In this document: piece by piece, positions 9,663 through 18,045 of the stretch
How positions within the stretch are numbered: position 1 is the first letter of the stretch
Layout: each line of letters opens with the position of its first letter
Assembly (NCBI GenBank): GCA_963797605.1
Contig: CAWCPX010000004.1
Span: 1-64,000 of the forward strand
Direction of reading: 5' to 3'
DNA length: 64,000 nt
From: DASQPR01 sp963797605
GTDB lineage: Bacteria > Actinomycetota > Actinomycetes > Mycobacteriales > Micromonosporaceae
The notes under the pieces: generated by a model
Told to the model about the DNA's origin: nothing
Seen by the model: the letters and a program-made list of their open reading frames with translations, nothing else
The model's database searches: none
Position numbers and translations under genes: made by a program

Positions 9663-10185
9663 TCAGTCGATCGGCGCGATCTCGGCCTTCGCCGCGGCCA
9701 CGAACTCCGACGCCGCGACGACGGCAGCCGGATCCTCGTCGACTTGCTCCGTCCTCGAACCGCACCGACCACGTGAGCCCGTCCCGGCCCGAGACCCGGC
9801 GCGCGACGACCCGCACCGAGCCGCGATCGGGCAGCCGGTGCAGGGTGCTGACCGCGACCGACGCCGTGACCCGCTCCTGCACCCGCCGCGGCAACGTGCC
9901 CGGATCAACGAGCCGCAGCGAGACCGCTGGCAGATCCGACACGATCGAGAAATCAGCCGACTCGACCGAGGACGACCCGACCACGGTCAGCACGCTGTCG
10001 CCCCACGTGGCCTTGTGGATCTCGTGCCAGCCCAGCCGCGCGGTCGCGTCGGGAAGCCACAGCCCTCGGTTCGTCGCGACGACCACGGCGTCGAGGCCAT
10101 CGACGCGAGCCCACGCCAGCACCCGCTCGTCGCTCTCCAACGCGGGCGTCAACGAGGCGGGCAATTTCTTGGAACGACCGAACAC
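9663..10185 (-). pseudogene. Conserved hypothetical protein coupled to dnaG, frame broken (+1)
   Basis: GTG 10185 lies 2 bp after the dnaG stop, with a GGAGGG site at 10200-10195 inside the end of dnaG, so translation is coupled. The protein starts VFGRSKKLPASLTPALESDE and has WARVDGLDAVVVATNRGLWL, a PH-like or beta-rich pattern. The last 30 residues (DEDPAAVVAASEFVAAAKAE) need a +1 shift near 9750. Repaired length is about 174 residues. I know this arrangement as a conserved neighbour of dnaG in actinomycetes, but no function is established. Confidence 0.65.
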
Positions 10186-10187
10186 TG

Positions 10188-12041
10188 CTACAACCCTCCG
10201 ACAGCCTGCTCGCGCAGCGCCCGTGCGTGCTGTTCCAGCGAGAACAGCTCGCCGGCCAGCGTCAGATATTCGTCCTTGTGCGTGACCGGATTCAGCCGCT
10301 GCAGCCGCGATTTCACGTCGCGTACGCGCCGGGACACGCTGGAGAGCTGCAACCGGGCCAGCGTGACGCCGACATACCTCGGATCGACCTCGCCGTCGAG
10401 ACGCAGCGGTTCCACGGTGAGTTCCGCGATCAGGGCCGCGGCGGCGAGGTCGGTGCAGGCGGCGCGGACGCGTTCGACCCACACCGCGCCCGAGGTCGCC
10501 GACACGACACCGCCCGCGTCCGCGATCGCCTCCCGGACCGAGATGTGCACCGGGTGCAGGTAGTCGCTGGAGGGCAGCGTGTCGAAGACCGGGCCGGCGA
10601 GCACCGGCGTCTGCAACGCCAGCTTCAACGCCTCGCGCTCGACCAGCACCAGCGGATCGTCGGCGGCCACGGGTGGTCGGGCAGCGGCGCGCGGACCGGG
10701 AGCCGGAGCGCCACCGGCCTGCAGCACGGCCTGGTTCACCGGCTCGATGTCCATGCCGAGGTCACCGGCGAGCTTGCGCGCGTACTCCGGACGCAATGCC
10801 CTGTCTTTGATCTTCGCCACCAATGGTGCGGCTGCTCGCAGCGCGGCGATGCGGCCCTCGGCGGTGTCGAGATCGTAACGGGAGAGCACCGAGCGCAGCG
10901 CGAACGCGATCAGCGGCTCCCTGCGGGCGACCAGGTCGCGGACGGCGGCGTCGCCTTTGCCGAGCCGCAGCTCGCACGGGTCCATGTTGTCGGGGCCGAC
11001 GGCGATGAAGGTCTGCGCGACGAATTTCTGATCGTCTTCGAACGCCCGCAGCGCCGCCTTCTGCCCGGCCGCGTCGCCGTCGAAGGTGAAGATGATCTCG
11101 CCGGCGAGGGTGTCGGTGTCCATGAGCAGGCGCCGCAGCACCCCGATGTGGTCGGCGCCGAAGGCCGTGCCGCAGGTCGCGACGGCTGTCGGCACGCCGG
11201 CGAGGTGGCAGGCCATGACGTCGGTGTAGCCCTCGACGATCACGGCGCGACCCTGCCGGGCGATTTCGCGTTTGGCGTGCTCGATGCCGTACAGCACATG
11301 GGATTTCTTGTAGAGCGGTGTCTCGGGGGTGTTGAGGTATTTGGGGCCGTCATCGTCGTCGAACAGTTTGCGGGCGCCGAAGCCGATGACATCGCCGGTG
11401 AGGTCTTTGATCGGCCAGACGAGCCGGCGCCGGAACCGGTCGATGAGGTTGCCGGAGCGAGCCTCCTTCGCCAGCCCGGCCGTGATCAGCTCTTGGCTGG
11501 TGAAGCCGACCTGCCGCAGGTGTTTGGTGAGCACGTCCCAGCCTTCGGGGGCGAACCCGCAGCCGTAGGTCTGCGCGGCGCCACGGTCGAAGCCGCGCTG
11601 GGCCAGGAATTCGCGGGCGGTGCGGGCGCCGGAGGTGGACAGCTGCCCGGCGTAGAACTCGGCCGCCGCCACGTGCGCCGCGACGAGCCGCTGCTTGAGG
11701 CCCTGGCTCGGCCCGCGCGCGGGTGTCGGGCCGGTCTCGTCGTAGCGCAACTGCACGCCGGCGCGCTGCGCCAACCGCTCGACGGCTTCGACGAAGGACA
11801 GGTGGTCGACGTCCATGACGAACTTGATGGCGTCGCCACCAGCGCCGCAACCGTGGCAGAAGTAGACGTTTCGGGCGGACGACACCGTGAAGGAGGGCGT
11901 CTTCTCGTCATGAAACGGGCACAAGCCCTTGACGTTGCCGCCGCCGGCCGATTTGAGCGTCAGATGCTCGGAAATCACGTCAACGATGGAGGCGCGCTCG
12001 CGCACGAGTGCGATGTCCTCATCACGGATCTTCCCAGCCAC
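10188..12041 (-). CDS. dnaG: DNA primase
   Basis: A 617-residue primase, with GTG 12041 chosen because AGGA lies 7 bp upstream and the family N-terminus (KIRDEDIALVRERASIVDVI) starts there. Domains in order: CHC2 zinc finger (LCPFHDEKTPSF, then FCHGCGAGGDA), catalytic core, TOPRIM (EGYTDVMACHLAGVP and FTFDGDAAGQKAALRAFE), then a C-terminal helicase-binding region. It makes RNA primers for the replication fork. The frame is intact, unlike many neighbours. It is followed by a coupled hypothetical gene. Confidence 0.97.
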   Translation of the reverse strand: MAGKIRDEDIALVRERASIVDVISEHLTLKSAGGGNVKGLCPFHDEKTPSFTVSSARNVYFCHGCGAGGDAIKFVMDVDHLSFVEAVERLAQRAGVQLRYDETGPTPARGPSQGLKQRLVAAHVAAAEFYAGQLSTSGARTAREFLAQRGFDRGAAQTYGCGFAPEGWDVLTKHLRQVGFTSQELITAGLAKEARSGNLIDRFRRRLVWPIKDLTGDVIGFGARKLFDDDDGPKYLNTPETPLYKKSHVLYGIEHAKREIARQGRAVIVEGYTDVMACHLAGVPTAVATCGTAFGADHIGVLRRLLMDTDTLAGEIIFTFDGDAAGQKAALRAFEDDQKFVAQTFIAVGPDNMDPCELRLGKGDAAVRDLVARREPLIAFALRSVLSRYDLDTAEGRIAALRAAAPLVAKIKDRALRPEYARKLAGDLGMDIEPVNQAVLQAGGAPAPGPRAAARPPVAADDPLVLVEREALKLALQTPVLAGPVFDTLPSSDYLHPVHISVREAIADAGGVVSATSGAVWVERVRAACTDLAAAALIAELTVEPLRLDGEVDPRYVGVTLARLQLSSVSRRVRDVKSRLQRLNPVTHKDEYLTLAGELFSLEQHARALREQAVGGL

Positions 12042-12130
12042 CACTACATCCTGCCTTGCCTCACGCGGCTCGCCTACACCTGCCCGGTCGGTCTTCAAGA
12101 TCAAGATCAGGTGGTGGGTACGGTTACCTC

Positions 12131-12502
12131 ATGACCACACCTCGTATGCGCGACGAGACCCTGGCGTGGCTTGCCGTCCACGACGAGCTCCAGCGACGCA
12201 GCAACCGCACGTTCACCGCCGTCGTCGTGCGAATCTTCGGCGGCCGGAGCCGGGCGGCGTCTCGGGAGGCGGTCACCGGCATGCGCGTACGCAGTTCCTC
12301 CCGGACGGGCCTGGAACCGAAAAGCCCCGACTTCGAGAACCTGATCCCGAAGTCGGTGTCGCCGCACATGGTCCGATATTCGCTGGCCGTCGAGGAGCAG
12401 GCGCAGAAACTCACCGAGCCGGAGCGGGTCCGGCTGCGCACCGACGGCTCCGTGCCCGACTGGTTCCTGCCCGCGGTGTACGCGTCCGCGAAAAAGATCT
12501 AG
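12131..12502 (+). CDS. Hypothetical protein
   Basis: A 123-residue protein starting at ATG 12131 (TTPRMRDETLAWLAVHDELQ), divergent from dnaG. It is basic in the middle (AVVVRIFGGRSRAASREAV) and ends VPDWFLPAVYASAKKI. No domain is recognised. The alternating charged and hydrophobic pattern and codon use suggest a genuine gene. It overlaps the convergent gene at 12499 by 4 bp. Confidence 0.55.
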   Translation: MTTPRMRDETLAWLAVHDELQRRSNRTFTAVVVRIFGGRSRAASREAVTGMRVRSSSRTGLEPKSPDFENLIPKSVSPHMVRYSLAVEEQAQKLTEPERVRLRTDGSVPDWFLPAVYASAKKI

Positions 12503-13131
12503 AACGCCGTGACCGACTGCGGCGCCCGCTCGGCCCGGGACAGCGCCCGCAGCACCGCCGTCGTGCCGTGCCGCTGTGCCGCAACGGCCGTCAGCAGCGC
12601 GAACACCGGCCGCATCACGCTGTCCGGCAGCAGCGGTGCCGGTACGCCGACGCTGACGGCCAGGTCGTCGCTGTGCACGGCGATCTCCATCATCCGCGTG
12701 ATCAGGTAGTCGTCGAGGGTCAGCGCCCATCCGGTCCACGGCAGCAGCACCGCCCGGCCGGGATCCTGCGCCGCGAGGACTCCCGGCAGTTCGGTCAGCG
12801 TTTCGCCGACGGCGTCCAGCATCGCAGGCGCGCCGACCGCCGCGATCGTCTCGCCACTGTCCCGCACACTGACGTTGGCACGATTGTCGACCGGCGCACC
12901 GACCCACGGCACCCGTCCGTAGTGCTCCACCAGCGAAATCGGCTCCGACACCGCGGGCGCACCGGCCAGCACCCCGGGCACGTTGAGCACCTGCGACGCG
13001 AGGTGCCCGGCCAGCCCGCTCACCCGGAACTCCGCCAGCGCGCTCGGTTGCTCCCACGATCCGGCCACCGGCGGTTGCCGCAGCAGGTCAGCCGCTGACG
13101 CGGCCGCGAACAGGTAGGCCTCGGACATCAT
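12499..13131 (-). CDS. DinB/maleylpyruvate isomerase-family protein
   Basis: A 210-residue four-helix protein resembling the mycothiol-dependent maleylpyruvate isomerase N-terminal family (FRVSGLAGHLASQVLNVP near residue 38; DDYLITRMMEIAVHSDDLAV around residue 140, with the metal-binding His of the EIAVHSDD helix). Members use or process mycothiol adducts, but many are uncharacterised. ATG 13131 and the next codon (13128) are both possible starts. It is divergent from the YjbR-like gene by about 50 bp. Confidence 0.7.
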   Translation of the reverse strand: MMSEAYLFAAASAADLLRQPPVAGSWEQPSALAEFRVSGLAGHLASQVLNVPGVLAGAPAVSEPISLVEHYGRVPWVGAPVDNRANVSVRDSGETIAAVGAPAMLDAVGETLTELPGVLAAQDPGRAVLLPWTGWALTLDDYLITRMMEIAVHSDDLAVSVGVPAPLLPDSVMRPVFALLTAVAAQRHGTTAVLRALSRAERAPQSVTAF

Positions 13132-13182
13132 GCTGATCTTTCTACCGCAGAAGTGTCGGTGGGGACGGTTATCTTCCGAGGT

Positions 13183-13527
13183 GTGGTCACTGTCGAGGAC
13201 GTCCGCCGGCTCGCGCTCACGCTGCCCCGCACGACGGAGCATCTGATCCGCGATCGGGTGAAGTTCCGGGTGGGTTCGATCGTCTACGTCGCCTTTTCCC
13301 GCGATGAGACCGAGATGGGCTTCGGTTACCCGAAGGAGGAGCGGGAGGCGCTGATCGCCGGCGCCCCGGAGACGTTCTTCATGCCCGGGCCGGCTGACCT
13401 GCGCTATCAGTGGGTCGAGTGCTGGCTGGCTCGGCTCGACGCGGAGGAGATGCGGGAACTGGTGACCGACGCGTGGCGGATGTGCGTGCCGAAACGCGTC
13501 GCCGCCGAGCACCTCGGGCGCCCGTAA
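13183..13527 (+). CDS. MmcQ/YjbR family protein
   Basis: A protein of about 114 residues: VEDVRRLALTLPRTTEH, KFRVGSIVYVAFSRDETEMG, FGYPKEEREALIAG. This is the pattern of MmcQ/YjbR proteins, a small alpha/beta fold that resembles DNA-binding double-wing domains but has no proven activity. GTG 13183 is preferred because the family motif starts there. GTG 13153 is in frame and would add ten residues. Confidence 0.75.
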   Translation: MVTVEDVRRLALTLPRTTEHLIRDRVKFRVGSIVYVAFSRDETEMGFGYPKEEREALIAGAPETFFMPGPADLRYQWVECWLARLDAEEMRELVTDAWRMCVPKRVAAEHLGRP

Positions 13528-13549
13528 CCGCCGGCTCTAGGATCGGGCG

Positions 13550-14032
13550 ATGACGACTTTCACGATCATCCCCGTCGGCCACGTTGTCGGTGGCCGCGAC
13601 GCCGCCGTCGATGACGACTGGGGTCCCGAACGCGCGATCATCCGCTTCGACGCCGATCGGTTCACGCCCGATGCGCTGCTCGGGTTGGAGGCGTTCTCCC
13701 ACCTCGAAGTGGTGTTCGTCTTCGACCGCGTGCCCGAGGAGCGCATCGAGTTCGGCGCCCGCCACCCGCGCAACAACGAGGAGTGGCCGCGCATCGGGGT
13801 GTTCGCGCAGCGTGGCAAGAACCGGCCGAACCGTCTCGGCGTCAGCCGCTGCGCCCTCCTCCGCGTCGACGGTCTTGACGTGCACGTGGCCGGTCTCGAC
13901 GCGATCGACGGCACGCCGGTGGTCGACATCAAGCCCTACATGGTCGAGTTCGGGCCACGCGGGGACGTGCGGCAACCCGCGTGGTCGACCGAGTTGATGG
14001 CTCACTACTACGAGGCCTCACGAACTTCCTAG
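13550..14032 (+). CDS. TrmO/YaeB-family SAM-dependent tRNA methyltransferase
   Basis: A 160-residue beta-barrel methyltransferase of the TrmO (YaeB/VirR) family, which N6-methylates t6A37 in some tRNAs. Visible features are the N-terminal IIPVGHVVGGR strand, LLGLEAFSHLEVVFVFDRVP, the SAM/tRNA motif GKNRPNRLGVSRC, and VVDIKPYMVEF. It lacks the long C-terminal region of E. coli TrmO, as do many actinobacterial members, so the substrate is not certain. Its last codons and stop are part of an 18-bp tandem repeat (14013-14084). Confidence 0.8.
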   Translation: MTTFTIIPVGHVVGGRDAAVDDDWGPERAIIRFDADRFTPDALLGLEAFSHLEVVFVFDRVPEERIEFGARHPRNNEEWPRIGVFAQRGKNRPNRLGVSRCALLRVDGLDVHVAGLDAIDGTPVVDIKPYMVEFGPRGDVRQPAWSTELMAHYYEASRTS

Positions 14033-14084
14033 GCCTCCCAAACGTTCTAGGCCTCCCAAACGTACTGGGCCTCACGAACGCGTC
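14013..14084. repeat. Four 18-bp tandem repeats carrying the stop codon
   Basis: Imperfect units start at 14013, 14031, 14049 and 14067 (consensus AGGCCTCNCRAACNTNCT). The period is exactly six codons. In the frame of the upstream TrmO-like gene, stops fall at 14030-14032 (TAG) and 14048-14050 (TAG), and the equivalent codon of the next unit (14066-14068) is TGG. The array fills the gap between convergent genes. Stop-codon readthrough would add five-residue blocks (ASQTF, ASQTY). Confidence 0.8.
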
Positions 14085-14086
14085 GA

Positions 14087-14968
14087 TCAGCTGAAGTAGT
14101 GGCCCTGTTCGATGTCATCGATGAGGCCGGGGTGGGTGGGTTTCCAGTCCAGGAGTTCCTGGGTGATGGCGCTGGACGCGGGCATGTCGGTGCCGAGCAG
14201 GTTGACGAACATGCCTTCGAACTCCGTGGCGGGCAGGGACTTGGCCGGTACGCCGACGTGACGGCCGATGACCTCGGCGATCTCGCGGACGGGCACGCCC
14301 TCGTCGCCGACAGCGTGCAGCACCGAACCGGCGGGAGCCTGCTCCACGGCCAGCCGGTAGAGACTCGCGGCGTCCTTCACATGCACCGCGGGCCAGCGGC
14401 TGGCGCCGTCGCCGATGTAGCCGGCGACACCTTTGGCCCGGGCCATCGCGATAAGTTGCGGTATGAACCCGTGACGGTCGCCGTCTCCGTGCACGGAGCG
14501 GGGCAGCATGATCAGACAGGAGCGGACGCCCTGGTCAGCGGCGGCCAGCGCGGCTCGCATGTTGGTGATCCGGGCCGCGATGGGTCCGGCCGCGATGAGT
14601 TCGTCGCGTTCGGTCACGACACGTCCGGGCGCGACAAGCGTGCCGCCGGAGATCACCAGCGGCTTGCCTGTGCCGGCGAGGCTGGCGGCGAACGTCTGGA
14701 CGGCCTGGGCGTCGGTGCGCGTCGCGGCCTCGCTGAAACTGGGCACGACGAAGGCCAGGTGCACGACGCCGTCGCTGTCGAGGGCGCCGGCGCGCAGCAC
14801 GTCGGTGTCGGTCAGGTCGCCGCGCAGCACTTCGGCGCCGAGGCCGGCGACGGTTGCGGCGGACGCGTCGGAGCGGGCCAGCCCGAGGACCTGATGGCCG
14901 GCACTGACGAGTTCGGGGACGACGGCTGAGCCGATCCAGCCGGAAGCGCCGGTGACGAAGATACGCAT
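14087..14968 (-). CDS. NAD-dependent epimerase/SDR family oxidoreductase
   Basis: A 293-residue extended short-chain dehydrogenase. It has an N-terminal Rossmann motif TGASGWIGSAV, DL in LRGDLTD, and the HLAFVVPS strand. The usual YxxxK is not clear: the region reads LVISGGTLVAPGRVVTERDE, so it is an atypical SDR of the NAD(P)-binding/epimerase type. The substrate is unknown. It is divergent from a TetR regulator, with operator-like dyads between them, so it is probably repressed by that regulator. Confidence 0.8.
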   Translation of the reverse strand: MRIFVTGASGWIGSAVVPELVSAGHQVLGLARSDASAATVAGLGAEVLRGDLTDTDVLRAGALDSDGVVHLAFVVPSFSEAATRTDAQAVQTFAASLAGTGKPLVISGGTLVAPGRVVTERDELIAAGPIAARITNMRAALAAADQGVRSCLIMLPRSVHGDGDRHGFIPQLIAMARAKGVAGYIGDGASRWPAVHVKDAASLYRLAVEQAPAGSVLHAVGDEGVPVREIAEVIGRHVGVPAKSLPATEFEGMFVNLLGTDMPASSAITQELLDWKPTHPGLIDDIEQGHYFS

Positions 14969-15012
14969 GAGAATCTCCCTGATTCGGGGTTCGAACAGGG
15001 CCGCGTCCGGTT

Positions 15013-15065
15013 GATGCGACCCAGTTGCATCACTGTACCACTCTCATGCGACTCGGTCGCATCAT
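15013..15065. promoter_or_regulatory. Two related dyads between SDR and TetR genes
   Basis: Dyad 1 is GATGCGAC (15013-15020) with GTTGCATC (15024-15031), one mismatch. Dyad 2 is ATGCGAC (15046-15052) with GTCGCAT (15056-15062), perfect with a 3-bp centre, extended by flanking CAT/ATG-type bases. The shared half-site is ATGCGAC. They lie in the 131-bp divergent gap, as expected for TetR-family operators controlling both genes. Confidence 0.6.
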
Positions 15066-15099
15066 GATGCGATCGCGTCGCTTCGCGTAGGCTGTGATC

Positions 15100-15693
15100 G
15101 TGAGCAGATGGGCACCGGACGCGCGCGAGCGCCTGGAGACGGCCGCCCTCGACCTGTTCGTGGAGAACGGCTACGACGACACGACGGTCGCCCAGATCGC
15201 GGATCGCGCCGGGCTGAACCGCGCCACGTTCTTCCGCCACTTCGCCGACAAGCGCGAAGTGCTGTTCGCCGGAGAAGACCTCTTGGCCGGGCTGTTCGCC
15301 GACGGCATCCGCGCCGCCGCACCAGACGCGACGCTCACCGAATGTCTCCAGGCGGCGTTCGCGGCAGCCGAGGTCGCGTTGACCCCGTTGCAACGGGCCA
15401 AGGCCGCCCAGCGCGTCCGGGTCATCGCGGCGAACACGGAGGTGCAGGAGCGCGGTCTGCTCAAGCACGCCCGGATCGCCAGGTCGATCGGCACAGCCCT
15501 CCGCGAACGCGGCATCGACGAGTTGACCGCCCGACTGGGAGCGGAAGTGGGGATGCTCGCGTTCTCGATCGCCGTGGAGCGCTGGATATCAGCCGACCAT
15601 GACGAAGCGTTCCCCCTGCATGCCGCGAGAGCGTTGAGCGAGCTTCAGACGCGCGCGGCGAAGCTCGACTCCCGGCCTCGCCTGACCGCCTGA
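15100..15693 (+). CDS. TetR-family transcriptional regulator
   Basis: A 197-residue protein with an N-terminal TetR HTH (ARERLETAALDLFVENGYDD, TVAQIADRAGLNRATFFRHF, ADKREVLFAG) and an all-helical ligand domain. GTG 15100 has an AGG element 8 bp upstream; GTG 15094 is in frame and also possible. The ligand is unknown. It is divergent from the SDR gene and faces paired dyads with the half-site ATGCGAC, so autoregulation and control of the SDR gene are likely. Confidence 0.85.
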   Translation: MSRWAPDARERLETAALDLFVENGYDDTTVAQIADRAGLNRATFFRHFADKREVLFAGEDLLAGLFADGIRAAAPDATLTECLQAAFAAAEVALTPLQRAKAAQRVRVIAANTEVQERGLLKHARIARSIGTALRERGIDELTARLGAEVGMLAFSIAVERWISADHDEAFPLHAARALSELQTRAAKLDSRPRLTA

Positions 15694-15702
15694 CCGCCTA
15701 AC
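15679..15702. repeat. Three 8-bp tandem repeats with stops in all three frames
   Basis: CGCCTGAC, CGCCTGAC and CGCCTAAC follow each other at 15679-15702. Because the period is 8, the stops at 15683 (TGA), 15691 (TGA) and 15699 (TAA) fall in three different frames. The middle one ends the TetR gene. The convergent esterase gene also stops inside the array (15698-15700). Confidence 0.75.
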
Positions 15703-16723
15703 GGGCCAGCCGATTCGCCAGCCACGCCAGCGCGAGCGGGTAGCGGTAGTCGATGCCGCCGTGACCGCCCGGGAAAAGCTCGAAGTGCACCCGATCGTCG
15801 GGCACCCCGATGCGGCCCAACCCGTCACGGAACGCCTGCGCACCCAGGTCGAGGAAGTATTCGTCGCTGGAACCGGCGTCGATCCACACGGCTCGCAGCG
15901 ATCGGAGCGCGTCAGCGTACGGGTCGATCATCCGAACCGGGTCCCACGCGAGCCACCGCTGCCACACCTCCGGCCGGACCGCGCCGGTGCGCACGTCGAA
16001 CGGCAGCTCCGGGGTGCCGTCGTCGGTCGCCGAGAAACACGCGGAGCACCCGAGCATCGGCAGCAGGATCATGTCGGCCGGGTTCGTCATCGACGGTCGC
16101 GACTGGAAATCGGCCCACCAGGCCATGATGTCGCCGTCGTAGGCCCGCAGCGCCCGCGCCGCCGGCCCGAAATCCTTCAGGTAGGACAGCTCGTACAACG
16201 TGTCGCCAGCGTGCGTCGCCAACGCGCCGAACAGATCCGGGCGCAGCATCGGCGTGATCATCGCACCGAACCCGCCCGACGATTTGCCGGAAATAGCCCG
16301 CGACTCCCGATCCGCGATCGTGCGGTAATGGGCGTCGACCCACGGCACGACCTCGTCGCAGAGGTAGGAGTGGTAGGCGCCGGTGCCGGGTGAGTCGACG
16401 AACTGCGAACCGCCGTAAAGCGTCCAGGCGTCGACGTAGACCACCACGCAACCGGGTGCCTGCCCGGAAGCGAAAACCGCGTCGGCCGTCTCGATGAACG
16501 GTTGCCGGTAGGGCGTGCGGTTCGCCCACATCGTGACCTGGCCGGTGTAGCCCTGGATCACGTACACCGCCGGGTAACGCGTCTCGTCATCGTCGTAGCC
16601 CGGCGGGGTGTAGACCCACAGCGGCCGCTCGTGCGGATCGCCGAGATGGTTGCCCACCAGCAGCTCGGAGGACACGACGTGGCGGTCCAACCGCCCGGCC
16701 AACTCGATCTCCCACGGCAACAT
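15698..16723 (-). CDS. Esterase D/enterochelin esterase-like alpha/beta hydrolase
   Basis: A 341-residue hydrolase of the putative esterase (DUF/Fes-like) family. LWVYTPPGYDDDETRYPAVY and VIQGYTG form the N-terminal strands, and the nucleophile elbow is SGKSSGGFGA (Ser in GKSSGG). The probable acid Asp is in WIDAGSSDEYFLD and the catalytic His in LFPGGHGGIDYRYP. No signal peptide is visible from ATG 16723, chosen because the conserved LPWEIELAGRL start lies there. The substrate is unknown. Confidence 0.8.
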   Translation of the reverse strand: MLPWEIELAGRLDRHVVSSELLVGNHLGDPHERPLWVYTPPGYDDDETRYPAVYVIQGYTGQVTMWANRTPYRQPFIETADAVFASGQAPGCVVVYVDAWTLYGGSQFVDSPGTGAYHSYLCDEVVPWVDAHYRTIADRESRAISGKSSGGFGAMITPMLRPDLFGALATHAGDTLYELSYLKDFGPAARALRAYDGDIMAWWADFQSRPSMTNPADMILLPMLGCSACFSATDDGTPELPFDVRTGAVRPEVWQRWLAWDPVRMIDPYADALRSLRAVWIDAGSSDEYFLDLGAQAFRDGLGRIGVPDDRVHFELFPGGHGGIDYRYPLALAWLANRLAR

Positions 16724-16843
16724 GGCCCCAGTCAACCATTGCCGGCACCGTTCGCGCCCGCCGCCGACTGGAACCCGCTTCTCGGCCAGCGGATGCCGGT
16801 CACGGACTCGCTTCCGCGGCGCCGAAGTCCTAGGGTCGGTCAC

Positions 16844-18037
16844 GTGCCTCACCCCCCGAGGGCCGCCATCGGCCGTGCCACCGCAGCGCTTGTCGTGTCC
16901 GTCGTCTCCGTGTTGGCGCTGGTCGCCTGCGGTAGCGATGCCAAGCAAACCGCCGGAAGCCCCGCGCCGTCGACCAGTGCGTCGATCGGATCGCTGCCGA
17001 GCGCGGTCGCCTCGACGTCCCCGACACCGGCGAAGCCCTCGCCGTCGCACGCGCCCACGAAGCCGCCGCTCGCGACCCAGGGCAACACGAAGGGCACGGT
17101 CGCGGTGCCGACGGCCGCCCGTGCGGTCAACACCTCAAAACCCAATCGCGTCATCGGTACGGGCACCCCGGCCAGCTGCACCTCCTCCGCAGTCGTGAAA
17201 GCGGTCGCGGCCGGCGGCATCATCACGTTCAACTGCGGTCCGAAGCCGGTCACGATCACGATGACGGCCACCGCGAAGGTCGTGAACACGCACCCGAAGA
17301 TCGTGCTGGACGGCGGCGGACTCGTCACGCTCAGCGGCGGCGGATCCCGGCGCATCCTCTACATGGACACGTGCGACAAAGCCCAGCACTGGACCACCGA
17401 CCACTGCGACAACCAGGCCACGCCGACGCTGACCGTGCAGAACCTGACCTTCACCAAGGGCAACTCGACCGGCCAGACAGCCGAAGGCGGCGGTGGCGGC
17501 GCCATCTTCGTCCGCGGCGGCCGGCTCAAGGTCGTCAACTCGAAGTTCGTCGACAACCGCTGTGACACAACCGGCCCCGACCTCGGCGGTGCCGCGATCC
17601 GGGTGCTGAGCCAGTACAACAACCTGCCCGTCTACATCGTCAGCAGCACCTTCACCGGCGGACGCTGTTCCAACGGCGGTGCGCTGTCGAGCATCGGCGT
17701 CACGTGGAGCGTCATCAACTGCCTGATGAGCGGCAACGACGCCATCGGCAACGGCGCGAACCCGGCGACGGCCGGCTCACCCGGCGGTGGCAGCGGCGGC
17801 GCGATCTACACCGACGGCAACACCTACACCGTCACGGTCGCCGGCTCCCTGATCGAGAACAACAAGGCCAACGAGGGCGGCGGGTCGATCTTCTACGTCA
17901 GCAACGACCACACCGGCACGCTGACGATCTCGCACTCCACCCTGCGGCATAACCACAGCGGCAAGTTCCAGAACTATCCCGGCATCTTCTTCCTCGGCCT
18001 GCACCCGCCGACCGTCACGCACTCCACCCTCGGGTAA
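16844..18037 (+). CDS. Secreted lipoprotein with right-handed beta-helix
   Basis: A 397-residue exported protein. A lipobox (VLALVACGSD, Cys near residue 27) follows a short basic N-terminus, so it should be lipid-anchored outside the membrane. Residues 30-80 are a Ser/Thr/Pro/Ala linker (SPSHAPTKPPLATQG). From about residue 110 there are parallel beta-helix rungs with repeated GGG/NN turns (NLTFTKGNSTGQTAEGGGGG, IVSSTFTGGRCSNGGALSS, SLIENNKANEGGGS), as in polymorphic outer-membrane-like or pectate-lyase-like helices. Several Cys could form disulphides. No catalytic site is recognised; a polysaccharide-binding or surface role is possible. Confidence 0.75.
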   Translation: MPHPPRAAIGRATAALVVSVVSVLALVACGSDAKQTAGSPAPSTSASIGSLPSAVASTSPTPAKPSPSHAPTKPPLATQGNTKGTVAVPTAARAVNTSKPNRVIGTGTPASCTSSAVVKAVAAGGIITFNCGPKPVTITMTATAKVVNTHPKIVLDGGGLVTLSGGGSRRILYMDTCDKAQHWTTDHCDNQATPTLTVQNLTFTKGNSTGQTAEGGGGGAIFVRGGRLKVVNSKFVDNRCDTTGPDLGGAAIRVLSQYNNLPVYIVSSTFTGGRCSNGGALSSIGVTWSVINCLMSGNDAIGNGANPATAGSPGGGSGGAIYTDGNTYTVTVAGSLIENNKANEGGGSIFYVSNDHTGTLTISHSTLRHNHSGKFQNYPGIFFLGLHPPTVTHSTLG

Positions 18038-18045
18038 CCGGGCCG

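Noticed and set aside
10227..12134. A 635-residue plus-strand open frame
   Set aside because: It is antisense to dnaG with no recognisable domain; GC-rich codon bias keeps the opposite strand open.
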